DNA of 64,000 nucleotides, taken from contig JALJCQ010000015.1 of assembly GCA_023091665.1 (NCBI GenBank), positions 1,240,001 to 1,304,000 of the forward strand, read 5' to 3'. This document shows positions 18,717 through 27,969 of the stretch, one piece after another. The position numbers were made by a program, and so were the translations under genes. Numbering within the stretch: position 1 is the stretch's first letter; every line of letters begins with the position of its first letter. The stretch comes from Pythium myriotylum (Eukaryota > Oomycota > Peronosporomycetes > Pythiales > Pythiaceae). The notes beneath the pieces were generated by a model. That model did not search any database. It was given only the letters and a program-made list of their open reading frames with translations, and was not told where the DNA came from.

Positions 18717-19063
18717 GGCGACGAGGGAGTTTCGGGATGAGAGACGAGAGGGCGAGAAGGCGAACCCACGCTTTGGAGAAGCCTGATTTGAGCTAATTTA
18801 TCAAAAGAAGGTTGTTGACTGGACATCCTATTCAGTAAAAGGTGGAAACGGCTTTAACTATGTCCTTGGAATTGAGGTTGCTGGCATCATGTTCTGTAAA
18901 AACTAACCTGTAGATATTACTTTGGTCTGTCACGGTACGCCGTTGTCGGTGGGTGCAGAATGCAATGGCTTCAAACCTGCTTGGCAGACGCATGCAGTGA
19001 CGTATGCGAGTTCAAGTGGGAGAGTGAGGCGTTTACTAGCGGGATTTACTGAATCTTCTGAGA
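18717..19063. other. Intergenic, exchanger promoter side
   Basis: About 350 bp between the exchanger start and the stop of the dynactin-like gene. TCTCATCC on the minus strand near the exchanger ATG is a near-match to the initiator. Nothing else is visible. Confidence 0.4.
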
Positions 19064-19758
19064 CTACGCGCTGTTGGGGAGGAGCTGGTCCAAGACGGCG
19101 CTGTACTCGACGCATTTCTCGGACAAGACCTGGACGTGCAGCACCAGCAAAGCAGAGTCAAGGAAGCATGAGCGTCAGCCAAGAAGCGAGTGTCAGTAGA
19201 CGAGGGGACGAGGAAAAAGGATATCGTCTCCTGGTAGATGCCGAGGATCTTCTCGACGCGCGCGTGGAGAACGAGCGCTCGCTCCTGCTGCTGTGCGTGG
19301 GTCAATTCGATGCCATCGAGCGAGCTCTGCACGTGAGCGCTGTTGGCGTGGAGCTGCTCGAGTTGCGTGACGTAGCGCTGGAGCTCTTGGAGTCGCTGGA
19401 ACTCGGCCACGACGCCCGCGATCTGGTCCTCGCTGCTCAGAATAACCGCGCGCTTGACCTCTTCGCCCCCGTGATCCGTCGAGGATCGATGCAGCTGGAG
19501 AATGCTGCGGTTGGCGTGGTCTGAAGCGTTCCCCTGTCAATGCGATCTCCCATCCGACTCGGTCTCCCTCAAAAGTCACGTACAGAGTTCCGTGAGGCGG
19601 GCGAAGCCGGCGATGGTCGCGTTGAGCTGCTCCAGCTGCGCGTTCACGCGGCGCACGCGGTCGACGATCGTCTGCGCGCCGAACGAGCCGCCTCGCGCCT
19701 GCGCGGCGCCCACGACGCGGCGCCGGAGCGCGTCCTCGCGCGCTTCAAGCAGCTCCAT
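19064..19758 (-). CDS. Dynactin p24/DCTN3-like protein, three exons, one U12-type AT-AC intron
   Basis: Exon 1 is 19758-19584, exon 2 19520-19225 and exon 3 19135-19064, encoding 180 residues (human DCTN3 is of similar size). Intron 1 (19583-19521, 63 nt) is an ordinary GTACGT...CAG intron. Intron 2 (19224-19136, 89 nt) starts ATATCCTTTT, carries TTCCTTGAC (branch A at 19158) and ends AC: the U12-type consensus at both sites. Splicing restores a single frame through E-K-I-L-G-I-Y-Q-E-T / V-Q-V-L-S-E-K-C to the stop. The protein is almost entirely helical coiled coil. Its C-terminus resembles the DCTN3 helix (…GY..T…LS.…V…D.LL.QL). DCTN3 is a shoulder subunit of dynactin, the dynein activator. 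An AG end 6 nt further on (19130) would also keep frame and give 178 residues. The ATG at 19758 is the first after an in-frame upstream stop. The gene is divergent from the bZIP at 20312. Confidence 0.75.
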
Positions 19759-20311
19759 GTTTGCCACGCTCGGCGCGATGGCACTATGAAGATCCAGTCA
19801 TTGAAGTGAGGTTCGATGTCGCACGAAGGTGGCGAGAATCAGTTCTGCTCCGTCGTGAACGAAATCCAGCCGGTCGCGCCAGCTGGCTCGCTGTTGTTTC
19901 GGCCGAGGCATGACTGTTGCGATGGCCTTCTCCACTGGGGTCACATCCTCAGGTGGTGGGTGGGGCCGGCGACCGAGTGGCCCGCCGACGAGCGACCGAC
20001 GCCGTCGAGCAGCGCGCTCGCCCCAGATGGAGCGCGCCCGAGAGAGCGTCACGGCGCCCCGTCCTTTACTCGCGCCGCTGCATGTGACAACGGCGCCGCT
20101 GGTGGTGGTCGCCGCTCGCTCTGGCTCTGCCCCCGCGAGAGCGAACGCCCGTGTCTCGTAAACCCTGCCGCATCTCCCAAGCTCTCTCGAAGTATCAAAT
20201 GTAAGAGGTTACAGGGTACCACGATGCGTCGACCTGGGGACCTGATCTGAGCTCTGGAACTGGCGGATATCGAATTATACAGGTTCGAGGCACGCTCCCA
20301 GCTGGCCCGGG
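19759..20311. other. Divergent promoter region
   Basis: About 550 bp of GC-rich DNA shared by the dynactin-like gene (leftward) and the bZIP gene (rightward). I see no ORF with coding character and no clear initiator. Confidence 0.4.
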
Positions 20312-22027
20312 ATGCTCAAGTCGCACACAGAAGCCCACGCCAATGCAGGTGGCAGCCTGCCTCTCGCTTTCCCCACTGAACTCGGCACGCCCACAGCACA
20401 GTCCGCTCTGCTTTTCCAGCAACCTGCGCTGCGTGATTCAGTAATCTCGACGCTGTCATCACCGAGGCGAGGACCGTCAGCTCGTCCTTGCGGACTCCGT
20501 GGAAGGACGGACGCACCGCATTTGACAGCCCGCTCCCGAATAGGAATGGACACGCTCGTGCAATCGCAGACGCCACATCTCCAGAAGATGGCCGACGACG
20601 AAGACGACAAGAAGCTCCGTCGCCGCGAGCAGAACCGACTCAGCGCCCAGCGCTCCTACCACAAGAAGCAGGAGCGGCTGCAGACGCTGCGCTCGCAAGT
20701 CGCGCAGCTCGAGGCCACCTACCAGCAGCACGTCTCGTCGATCTCGTCCTCGGCGGTGCCGGCATCGCCAAGTGGACTGCTCCCGATCCCGTCCCACTCG
20801 GTTGTATCTTCACCGGCCACTTCCCATTCCGATGATCAACTATCTTCCGACGAAAAGACTGATCGAGTGTCTCCTTCGTCCCCGCCACCCCCGCCGAGCC
20901 ATCTCCAGGATCTTCTTTCCAGTCGGACGCAGCTTCAGAACGAAAACGATGCTCTGCGGCGTCGTATCGACGAGCATACTCGGTTTCAGTTCCGACTCCA
21001 GTCTCTCGCAGCTGGTGAGGAGGCCGCGGCCAGTGACGCCTCGGTGCAGCTCGTCCACAACAGCATCACAGGATCGCCTCGATTCCAACCGCGAATCCAG
21101 ATGAAGCGCCCTCTCACTGTGGAGGAGTGTTACACGCTCGGCAGCAATGCATACCAGCACATGCGCCGCCACAGGTTCCCCGACAACTACATGACTACGG
21201 GTTCATCGATGTGTGGTTGGACTGATAAACGAGTTCTTGAGAACGGATTGCTGAAAGTCGAGCTTCGCAAGACATTCCACGGGCACCCTATCGATACAGT
21301 CGCGCGTGACGCATGGAATTCAGTCCAGGACCCGCGGAAAATGGATTCGTTGTACTCGTTGAACATGAATATGCACAGCGAGATCGTTCAACGGATCGAC
21401 GATAACAATGTTGTCATGTACCAGTCGTACGAGACGCCGGAGCGCGATGCTAGTGGGAATGAGACCGGCGCTGTGTGCGTGATGCACCATGTGATGCTGC
21501 TGACTTCATTCGCGACCGAGACTGGGTACATCATCTTGTTCATGTCCCTCGAACCAGATCGCCTGGACGACAGTGATCACATCGTGGACTTAGCTGAAGA
21601 AGAAGAAGCAGTCGCAAGGGGACTGGTTAAACGGAGGCACAAGCAGTGGTTTAAGAAGTTCAGTTGGCTCACGGTTGATCGTATTGGCTCAAGTGACGAC
21701 TCATTTGAGTGCGCATATTTGTTCACCGTGCCTCCTCATCATGGCGCAAGTTACTACTGGCCGCTGGAGATCATGCTTCTCATTTTACGATTTGAAGTGG
21801 CGGCTGTGGGGCCAGTGATTTTGCTTCCAAGCAGCGGGACCAACTTGCAAGAGGAAGCATCCGGCTTGCTTGAGGCTGTTTTGAGCGAGGACGACGACGA
21901 CGGCGATGTCGTCGTTATTGAGAACGAACCGGTGAAGATTGAGCCTTTGGACCACAATCGAGAAAGTGCAAGCAGTCGTGCTGTTGATGACGATATGAGT
22001 GACCTGATCATCGAGCTCTTTCCATGA
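20312..22027 (+). CDS. bZIP transcription factor with variant basic region
   Basis: 571 residues from ATG 20312. The second ATG at 20546 (493 residues, MDTLVQ...) is equally possible because residues 1-78 have no recognisable features. The basic region has Asn108 at the invariant position, but Tyr116 where nearly all bZIPs have Arg. Zipper leucines 126 and 133 confirm the register. A second heptad-like segment follows the Pro/Ser linker at about 200-235. The long C-terminal region is conserved with the bZIP at 159-1481 (F-S-W-L block, W-x-x-E-x-M-L block), and a very acidic tail could serve as an activation domain. It is expected to act in the nucleus. The DNA target cannot be predicted because the base-contacting Arg is replaced. 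Confidence 0.85.
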   Translation: MLKSHTEAHANAGGSLPLAFPTELGTPTAQSALLFQQPALRDSVISTLSSPRRGPSARPCGLRGRTDAPHLTARSRIGMDTLVQSQTPHLQKMADDEDDKKLRRREQNRLSAQRSYHKKQERLQTLRSQVAQLEATYQQHVSSISSSAVPASPSGLLPIPSHSVVSSPATSHSDDQLSSDEKTDRVSPSSPPPPPSHLQDLLSSRTQLQNENDALRRRIDEHTRFQFRLQSLAAGEEAAASDASVQLVHNSITGSPRFQPRIQMKRPLTVEECYTLGSNAYQHMRRHRFPDNYMTTGSSMCGWTDKRVLENGLLKVELRKTFHGHPIDTVARDAWNSVQDPRKMDSLYSLNMNMHSEIVQRIDDNNVVMYQSYETPERDASGNETGAVCVMHHVMLLTSFATETGYIILFMSLEPDRLDDSDHIVDLAEEEEAVARGLVKRRHKQWFKKFSWLTVDRIGSSDDSFECAYLFTVPPHHGASYYWPLEIMLLILRFEVAAVGPVILLPSSGTNLQEEASGLLEAVLSEDDDDGDVVVIENEPVKIEPLDHNRESASSRAVDDDMSDLIIELFP

Positions 22028-22169
22028 GTTTGTGAACCGAAGATTGTCGAATGCCATTCCGTACCATAGTTTATCCCTCGCCGAGTGATGATGTATCCAG
22101 CAGTACGAGATAATAATTATCGAGTAGTGATTGGAATCGAAGACTGTATAATGGGTTACGAAACACTTT

Positions 22170-22763
22170 CTAGAAGTCCTTCTCGGTGAGCAAGGCGATG
22201 ACCTTGGCCTCAGGGGCAGCACCGAGCGCGCGACCACGGCCATTCAGGGCCGTGATCTCGACGGCAACAAGACTCGCCGCCACGACACCACCAGCCTGCT
22301 GAACCAGCTTGATGCCAGCCTCGACGGTGCCGCCAGTCGCAAGCAGATCGTCAATGAGCAGCACTCGATCCCCAGCCTTCACAGCATAGTGCTGGATGCT
22401 CAACTCATCCCCACCAGTAGCCGCATTGTCACCCGTGTACTCCTTAAAGTACTCGATCGTGTGGCTCACGCTCGGCATCTTGCCAGGCTTGCGCAGCATG
22501 AACACCTTCTTCTGGAACTTCGCTCCGAGGTACGGGCCGAAGAGGAATCCGCGCGCATCGAAGCACCCGATGGCGTCGATCTCGTCGATGAACTTCTCGA
22601 CCTCGTGGCTCATGAGGTCGAGCGCGAGCTGGAGCTCAGCCGGGTTCGCGAGCAGTCCGCCGACATCGAAGAAGGCCTCGACGCCGTGGAACGGCACGAC
22701 CGGGATGACGGACACGAGGCGCTGGAGCGCCTGCTTCTTGGTGGCGGCGTCGGAGAAGTCCAT
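22170..22763 (-). CDS. Adenine phosphoribosyltransferase, copy 1
   Basis: 197 residues. It salvages adenine by condensing it with PRPP to AMP in the cytosol. The type I PRTase PRPP motif V-L-L-I-D-D-L-L-A-T-G-G-T is at about residues 133-145. The hood region R-G-F-L-F-G and the flexible loop containing K-P-G-K-M-P and the E-Y substrate motif are also present. The length is close to the usual eukaryotic APRT (about 180). The start is the first ATG (22763). On the minus strand CTCATTCG at 22785-22792 resembles the initiator. The middle about 290 bp is almost identical to copy 2 while both ends have diverged. Confidence 0.93.
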   Translation of the reverse strand: MDFSDAATKKQALQRLVSVIPVVPFHGVEAFFDVGGLLANPAELQLALDLMSHEVEKFIDEIDAIGCFDARGFLFGPYLGAKFQKKVFMLRKPGKMPSVSHTIEYFKEYTGDNAATGGDELSIQHYAVKAGDRVLLIDDLLATGGTVEAGIKLVQQAGGVVAASLVAVEITALNGRGRALGAAPEAKVIALLTEKDF

Positions 22764-23512
22764 GGATCTCAAGTGGTCGGGGGGCGAATGAGGAATGGCG
22801 CGGTGGGTGGCGGCGGCTGGGGCAGTTCCTCTTCCTCGAATCGGCTGTCTGCGACGCGCGCCGTGTCAGTCATTCACCACGCCACGAATCGCGATGTGCA
22901 TTCAGTGGGACCTGATCAGATCTTGAGCTAAGCCAAGCTGATTTCATTAAAAGGCAACAGCGACAATTGTCCTCGCCAACAATTCTCCTTGTTGCGCATT
23001 CCTATGTACAGTTTGTTCGCGCTCTAAGCCGGACCCCTGATTTATCGAAGCAACGGGTCAAATAGAATTTCAGAGTATTTGCAAGAAAAGTACAGCTAAT
23101 GCTTTAGGAGTTCTTTGGGCTTCTGATTCATACGAAGCCGGTATCTTCTCCATACAAAATATGACAGGATCCGACCGGGTTTGGCCATACTGACTCCACA
23201 CATTTCTGCGCGATCATGCTCCCCACGCATATCGACTGTGAAATATCCCCTTTTCAAAAGTCGTCTTCTTCGAAGAGCTGGCTCCGGACTGCACAAGTCT
23301 GTTGGTCTCATCCACTTGGACCGTGCGTCAGTACATCCACCCAGCTCCATATCATCTCCCTGCGGGAAAGAAATATGGATTATAACAGGTTCATAGAGAG
23401 TTGACACCGGCTTAGAGCGCGAACAAACTGTAGTATTTGCCTGTCACGACAGACCACCAAAGGGAGCAAAGGGCGGTCGCCCGTTGATATCGATGCGCGG
23501 ACTTGCACGCTG
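22764..23512. other. Intergenic between the two APRT genes
   Basis: About 750 bp, of which 23008-23431 is a MITE-like element (listed separately). The rest is APRT copy 1 promoter and copy 2 3' flank. Confidence 0.5.
23008..23431. mobile_element. MITE-like element with 25-bp perfect terminal inverted repeats
   Basis: The ends 23008-23032 (acagtttgttcgcgctc...) and 23407-23431 are exact reverse complements, enclosing 374 bp without a convincing ORF. I cannot define a clear target-site duplication, so the superfamily is unknown. It sits between the two APRT paralogues. Confidence 0.7.
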
Positions 23513-24106
23513 CTAGAAATTGGTCTCGTTCAGCAAAGCGACACACTTGCACCCAGGAGCCACGGCGCGCGCACGGTCGCGGCCGCGCTGAGCTGCCACC
23601 TCCGCCAGCACAAGAACTCCAACCACCACTCCACCAGCCCGTTGAACAAGCCTAATGCCGGCTTCGACAGTACCACCCGTTGCAAGGACATCATCCACGA
23701 GAAGCACTCGATCCCCAGCCTTCACAGCATAGTGCTGGATGCTCAACTCATCCCCACCAGTAGCCGCATTGTCACCCGTGTACTCCTTAAAGTACTCGAT
23801 CGTGTGGCTCACGCTCGGCATCTTGCCAGGCTTGCGCAACATGAACACCTTCTTCTGGAACTTCGCTCCGAGGTACGGGCCGAAGAGGAATCCGCGCGCG
23901 TCGAAGCACCCGATGGCGTCGATCTCGTCGATGAACTTCTCGACCTCGTGGCTCATGAGGTCGAGTGCGAGCTGGAGCTCAGCCGGGTTCGCCAGCAGTC
24001 CGCCAACGTCGAGAAAAGCGTCAAGTCCGTGGAAAGGAACGATCGGCATGACCAGTGCAACGCGTTTTAGCGCCTCGGCTCTCGCGTCAGAATCTCTGAA
24101 GCCCAT
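23513..24106 (-). CDS. Adenine phosphoribosyltransferase, copy 2
   Basis: 197 residues from ATG 24106, the same length as copy 1. The PRPP motif reads V-L-L-V-D-D-V-L-A-T-G-G-T. Residues in the centre are identical to copy 1 because DNA at 23703 to about 23991 differs from 22360 to about 22648 by only three substitutions. The first 30 and last 50 residues have diverged (for example R-G-R-D-R-A-R-A-V near the end). The C-terminal change lies next to the adenine/PRPP site, so a shift in specificity or regulation is conceivable. The gene is divergent from the ankyrin gene at 24282, 175 bp away. Confidence 0.92.
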   Translation of the reverse strand: MGFRDSDARAEALKRVALVMPIVPFHGLDAFLDVGGLLANPAELQLALDLMSHEVEKFIDEIDAIGCFDARGFLFGPYLGAKFQKKVFMLRKPGKMPSVSHTIEYFKEYTGDNAATGGDELSIQHYAVKAGDRVLLVDDVLATGGTVEAGIRLVQRAGGVVVGVLVLAEVAAQRGRDRARAVAPGCKCVALLNETNF

Positions 24107-24281
24107 TGCTGTTGACCTCTTCTCTCGAGTTCCGTGCTGGAATCCATCATTGCGTGGTGCTGTCCGTGATGAGCTCGGTCGAAGAGAGCTGGAATCCATC
24201 AAGGCTGTGACGCGCGCCGCGGTATGAGACCAAGCCAAGCTGAAGTGAGACTTTCCTTAGCCTTCAACCCACTCAGCTCCC

Positions 24282-26168
24282 ATGACGCCGAAGACTCCGA
24301 AGACTCCCATGACGCTTCCCTTGCTGACGGCTGTCGCGGTCCTCTGCGCCGCCCGCCCCGCCCTGCAGCCGCTTGACCACGTCGGTCGATCCATTGACGC
24401 CTTCCTTGACGGCAGTGGTCGCTACGACGTCGTGCGAGCGGTGTCGACAGGCTCACGGCGGCTTCTTCAACGCGTCTTCGTCCGCCTAAAGCAAGATGAA
24501 GAGACCGATCCATTTCTGCGTGAGCAGCTCATCAGCAAGGGTCTTCGCGAAGCTGTTAGGAGACGGGACATGCAGGCAGTTGAGCTGATCCACTTGTATC
24601 ATCCGGGCTTCCTTGCGGCGAGTGGATTGTCGATGGCTGCAGCTCAGCGAGACTTCGAACTACTCCGGTGGCTATACGAGCATCGGCCCGAAGAACGCGA
24701 CTGTATCGCAGAAACACTGGTTATTGCAGCAACCAATGGTAGTGAGGATATTGTCCGTTGGATCCTCCAGCAGAACGAGCCGTCGGTCATTTGTCCGTCT
24801 AATGCACTTCGTCTTGCACTGGTGCATGGGCATGTTCAAGTGGCCGAGTACTTGATTTCAAAGGGCGTGCGAGCCAAACTGAATGCGGTTGGAGATGTAG
24901 CAGCTGCAAACGGCCACCTCGAAGCGGTCAAGTGGCTTCACACCAAGAATTTCGACCTGGCGTTTACGACGGAGGCAATGACGGCGGCTGCAGGCGCTGG
25001 CCATTACAACATTGTCCGATTCCTCCACGAGAACCGACCTGAAGGCTGTCGCTCACGTGCAATGGATGGAGCCGCGAGCGGCGGATATCTCGAAATTGTG
25101 GAGTTTCTTTTCAGCCGACGACGCGAAGGATGCACGGCTCGCGCAGTTAACGGGGCGGCGAAGAACGGCCATCTCCATATTCTCGAATGGCTTTACGAGC
25201 ACTATAGGTCTAACGCTTCGATTTGGACAAGCCAGGCAGCCACTAATGCTCTAGCTCATGGTCAGTATGAGGTCTTTGAGTGGTTGCGCTCAAAGCTGTC
25301 TGATCGATCTAACAAGCTTCCGCCGTACGCCGCCCTCGAAGTGTCTAAAGAAGGCAACTTGCGTGGTCTGCAGATACTTCATGATATTCACGGACAAGAA
25401 GTGCGTTGGTCTCCTCGTGTGATGGAAGTGGCTGCTGGAAGTGGCGATCTCGCGATGGTACATTGGTTGTACGAGCACCGTTCGAGCGAAAACTGGATGA
25501 CAGCCATGGATCAAGCAGCTGAAAATGGACACCTTCGAGTCGTGAAATACATGCATACCCGTGGCGCTCGATGCAGTGCGTGGGCGATGAATAAAGCAGC
25601 AGGCAGCGGTCATCTGCATGTAGTTAAGTGGCTCCACAACAATCGAAGCGAAGGTTGCACGTCTGAAGCAATGGATATGGCAGCTGCGGCCGGGCACATG
25701 AATGTCGTGAAGTGGCTCCACTACAACCGAACCGAAGGCTGCACGACCGAAGCAATTGACGCGGCAGCAAGTGGGGGCCATCTCGAAGTTGTCATCTGGC
25801 TACACAAGAATCGATCCGAAGGCTATACGGAGGGGGCATTCACCGGGCATAGCAACTGGGAAATAGTCCAATGGATCCTACATAACCATGTAGACGAGTT
25901 GCCGATCCAAGCGGTTCAAGAGGCTGCAGCGCGTGGTCGTATTCACACCTTGAATCTTCTGTCGAGGTTCGGTCTGCGAGCTGGTGAAGAGGATATTGTC
26001 AGAGCGGCAGCTTGGGGGCATCTCAATGTGGTTCAGTGGGCTTACCGGATCCAGCACACACGATCGGAGTACCAATTCTTCGAACCTACACGCTGCCGTG
26101 ATGAAGCTGAGGCCCACGGCCATTTCCACATCGCAGACTGGCTTCAGCGTTACAGTGGTTTGTATTAG
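24282..26168 (+). CDS. Ankyrin-repeat protein, WLH/EGCT-type
   Basis: 628 residues made almost wholly of ankyrin-type repeats from about residue 85 to the end. The units follow the form A-M-x-x-A-A-x-x-G-H-L-x-V-V-K-W-L-H and link with N-R-x-E-G-C. This repeat style is massively expanded in oomycetes, and the tandem units differ by only a few residues. An N-terminal hydrophobic stretch (about 10-28) could be a signal or anchor but is weak. The function is presumably protein-protein interaction and no partner is apparent. The stop codon at 26166-26168 lies within the first unit of a 21-bp tandem repeat. Confidence 0.88.
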   Translation: MTPKTPKTPMTLPLLTAVAVLCAARPALQPLDHVGRSIDAFLDGSGRYDVVRAVSTGSRRLLQRVFVRLKQDEETDPFLREQLISKGLREAVRRRDMQAVELIHLYHPGFLAASGLSMAAAQRDFELLRWLYEHRPEERDCIAETLVIAATNGSEDIVRWILQQNEPSVICPSNALRLALVHGHVQVAEYLISKGVRAKLNAVGDVAAANGHLEAVKWLHTKNFDLAFTTEAMTAAAGAGHYNIVRFLHENRPEGCRSRAMDGAASGGYLEIVEFLFSRRREGCTARAVNGAAKNGHLHILEWLYEHYRSNASIWTSQAATNALAHGQYEVFEWLRSKLSDRSNKLPPYAALEVSKEGNLRGLQILHDIHGQEVRWSPRVMEVAAGSGDLAMVHWLYEHRSSENWMTAMDQAAENGHLRVVKYMHTRGARCSAWAMNKAAGSGHLHVVKWLHNNRSEGCTSEAMDMAAAAGHMNVVKWLHYNRTEGCTTEAIDAAASGGHLEVVIWLHKNRSEGYTEGAFTGHSNWEIVQWILHNHVDELPIQAVQEAAARGRIHTLNLLSRFGLRAGEEDIVRAAAWGHLNVVQWAYRIQHTRSEYQFFEPTRCRDEAEAHGHFHIADWLQRYSGLY

Positions 26169-26223
26169 TCAGCTTCACACCTGTATTGGTCAGCTTCACA
26201 CCTGCATTAGTCAGCTTTACACC
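26161..26223. repeat. Three tandem 21-bp repeats across the ankyrin stop codon
   Basis: Three 21-bp units of tgtattagtcagcttcacac type at 26161-26181, 26182-26202 and 26203-26223. The first contains the TAG stop. Read in another frame they would encode CISQLHT-like heptads, which I regard as incidental. Confidence 0.85.
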
Positions 26224-27061
26224 GATGTCTAACGACGAGACGAGATTTCTCCAACGACAGCATTCACGGCCATCCATAGTTGATTTCCGTTGGGACTGTC
26301 GTTTACCGCGAAGAAGGATGTAGTGATCCAGATCATCTAGATTCCTACGTCGGCCATACCACAAACGCTCTAGACCAGGTGGAGAAGAGTTGTCCTTTGC
26401 TGTCTCTCTCCGTGTATACATGCACTGTCTTGCTCGTGCCAGTGTACTTCATTGCACTACCAGTCTCATCCGTTCGGCTAGTGATTATGGCCTTTCTCCT
26501 CATTTCTCCTCATTTTGTATCCTGTACAGCTTATGCGATCTTCTCCGTCCTACAACGTCAGCCACGTCACGGTGGCTGGGCATTGAGCGTGCGTAGCCGG
26601 AAGAAAGTCTCAGGGTCACACCAACCAAATCCCATGTAAGCCCATGCCGCGTTTCCAAATCAATTCGTGCCGTTGACCTTTGCTGCCTATTGGTCACCTC
26701 TGCTCAGCACCCAAGAATGCAACACCAGAACCGGATCTGTGGACGTGCAGTCAAGAAGGCCTCCAAGCTTCTACATGGCGACCGATCTGTCGTCGGTTGG
26801 CTGACCCTTTCACCGGCACACCTGCATGGATGGTGTTTCCACAACCAACGACACGGCTCTCTTCAGATGACCGTGATTACGACAACTGCCTCGTCCAGTC
26901 ACGAACTCTAAACTCCATCACACGTTGGAGGTCCACAACATACGACACGGCTCTCCACAGGGGTTGGGAGATAGACGCATCATAATTTTTCACTGAGATC
27001 CATCGTCAATGGAGACAATGGGCTGAAGTCCTCATTCTCCAATTTTCCAAGTCCCCCAACC
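26224..27061. other. Intergenic upstream of CAP gene 6
   Basis: About 840 bp. A short direct repeat (acgacacggctct) occurs at about 26850 and 26943, and the CAP promoter lies at the right end. No gene is recognisable. Confidence 0.45.
27031..27047 (+). promoter_or_regulatory. Perfect oomycete initiator plus FPR core promoter
   Basis: CTCATTCT (27031-27038) fits YTCANTYY and AATTTTC (27041-27047) fits the FPR consensus MWTTTNC at the expected spacing. It is 15-30 bp upstream of the CAP gene 6 ATG and is the best core promoter in the window. Confidence 0.8.
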
Positions 27062-27553
27062 ATGAAGTTCCTCACGACCCTCTCTCTCGTTCTTGCGGCG
27101 TCGGTGGCGACCGCGTCTGCGTCTCGTTCGCTCCGCTCTCTCCAAGTCAGCGACACTGCCGTTGAAATTCTCAACGCCGTCAATGAAGCCCGTGCTGCAA
27201 GTGGTCTTTCACCCCTTTGTTTGAGCTCCAAGCTCTCGTCGGCTTCGCAAAACCAGGCCAACGACATGGCTGCCGGTGGCTTCATTAGCCCCGTTGGATC
27301 TGACGGCTCCATGCCGACTGCACGAGCGCAGGATATGGGTTTCAACACCGAGGCCGTCTTCGAAGTCGTTGGCGCTGGGTACTCGAGCGCTTCAGTGGCT
27401 GTCGAGGAATGGTTGAAGCTTGCCGACAGCGACCAGTACCTGCTTGGGGATTTCCAGTTTCTCGGAGCTGCCATGACCGAAAATCCGGACCAGCAGTACC
27501 AGAGCTTCTGGGTCGTCGATCTCGCCCAAGGAGATGGCGAGGAGTGCGCTTAA
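27062..27553 (+). CDS. Secreted CAP protein, gene 6
   Basis: 163 residues with a signal peptide (about 1-20) and one CAP domain. It keeps V-N-E-A-R-A-A-S-G-L, E-V-V-G-A-G-Y and the W-L-K-L-A-D block. The second His position is Ser (D-S-D-Q-Y) and the first region is I-S-P-V-G, so both histidines are missing. It ends G-E-E-C-A, keeping the penultimate Cys. It is clearly older and more divergent than the tandem array copies and lies on the opposite strand. Transcription probably starts near 27033. Confidence 0.9.
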   Translation: MKFLTTLSLVLAASVATASASRSLRSLQVSDTAVEILNAVNEARAASGLSPLCLSSKLSSASQNQANDMAAGGFISPVGSDGSMPTARAQDMGFNTEAVFEVVGAGYSSASVAVEEWLKLADSDQYLLGDFQFLGAAMTENPDQQYQSFWVVDLAQGDGEECA

Positions 27554-27946
27554 GAGCCTGCATTGGAAGTAGTGCGGGCGTTCCTCATCCATGTCTGGAA
27601 AATACTGTATGTTCTTGCGTGAAATGAAATTTAGATGTGCTTAAACTCGTCTTCATAGATCTCCATGCTGCATTCCAGAAGCTCGTAGCCTTTGGTTTGA
27701 CATAAGACCCCAAAACGAGAGCGGAACAACAAATCTAACTACCGTTCTAGAATGCAATGTGCGTTGTCCCGCGAGTGAGCACAGAGGAGGTGGCGGCTGG
27801 GCAGGTAGCGAAGGCAGCAGCACGATAATCTTGCGCAACACGCCCCATCGTTTGTACCCGAACAAGACCTGTCGAAACTTCACCAATGCAGTTTGCGCGA
27901 AGTGATCTACGTGCGGTGTGGGCACTCTCCATCTTGAGCGGATGCT

Positions 27947-27969
27947 TGTCAGTGATGGCATCACTGACA
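27947..27969. repeat. Odd-centred perfect inverted repeat
   Basis: 11-bp exact arms (tgtcagtgatg / catcactgaca) around one G at 27958, the same architecture as 3771-3844. Confidence 0.85.

Noticed and set aside
18922..19524. 200-codon plus-strand ORF over the dynactin-like gene
   Set aside because: The minus strand gives three exons with consensus splice signals and a coherent coiled-coil protein; the plus frame is a shadow.
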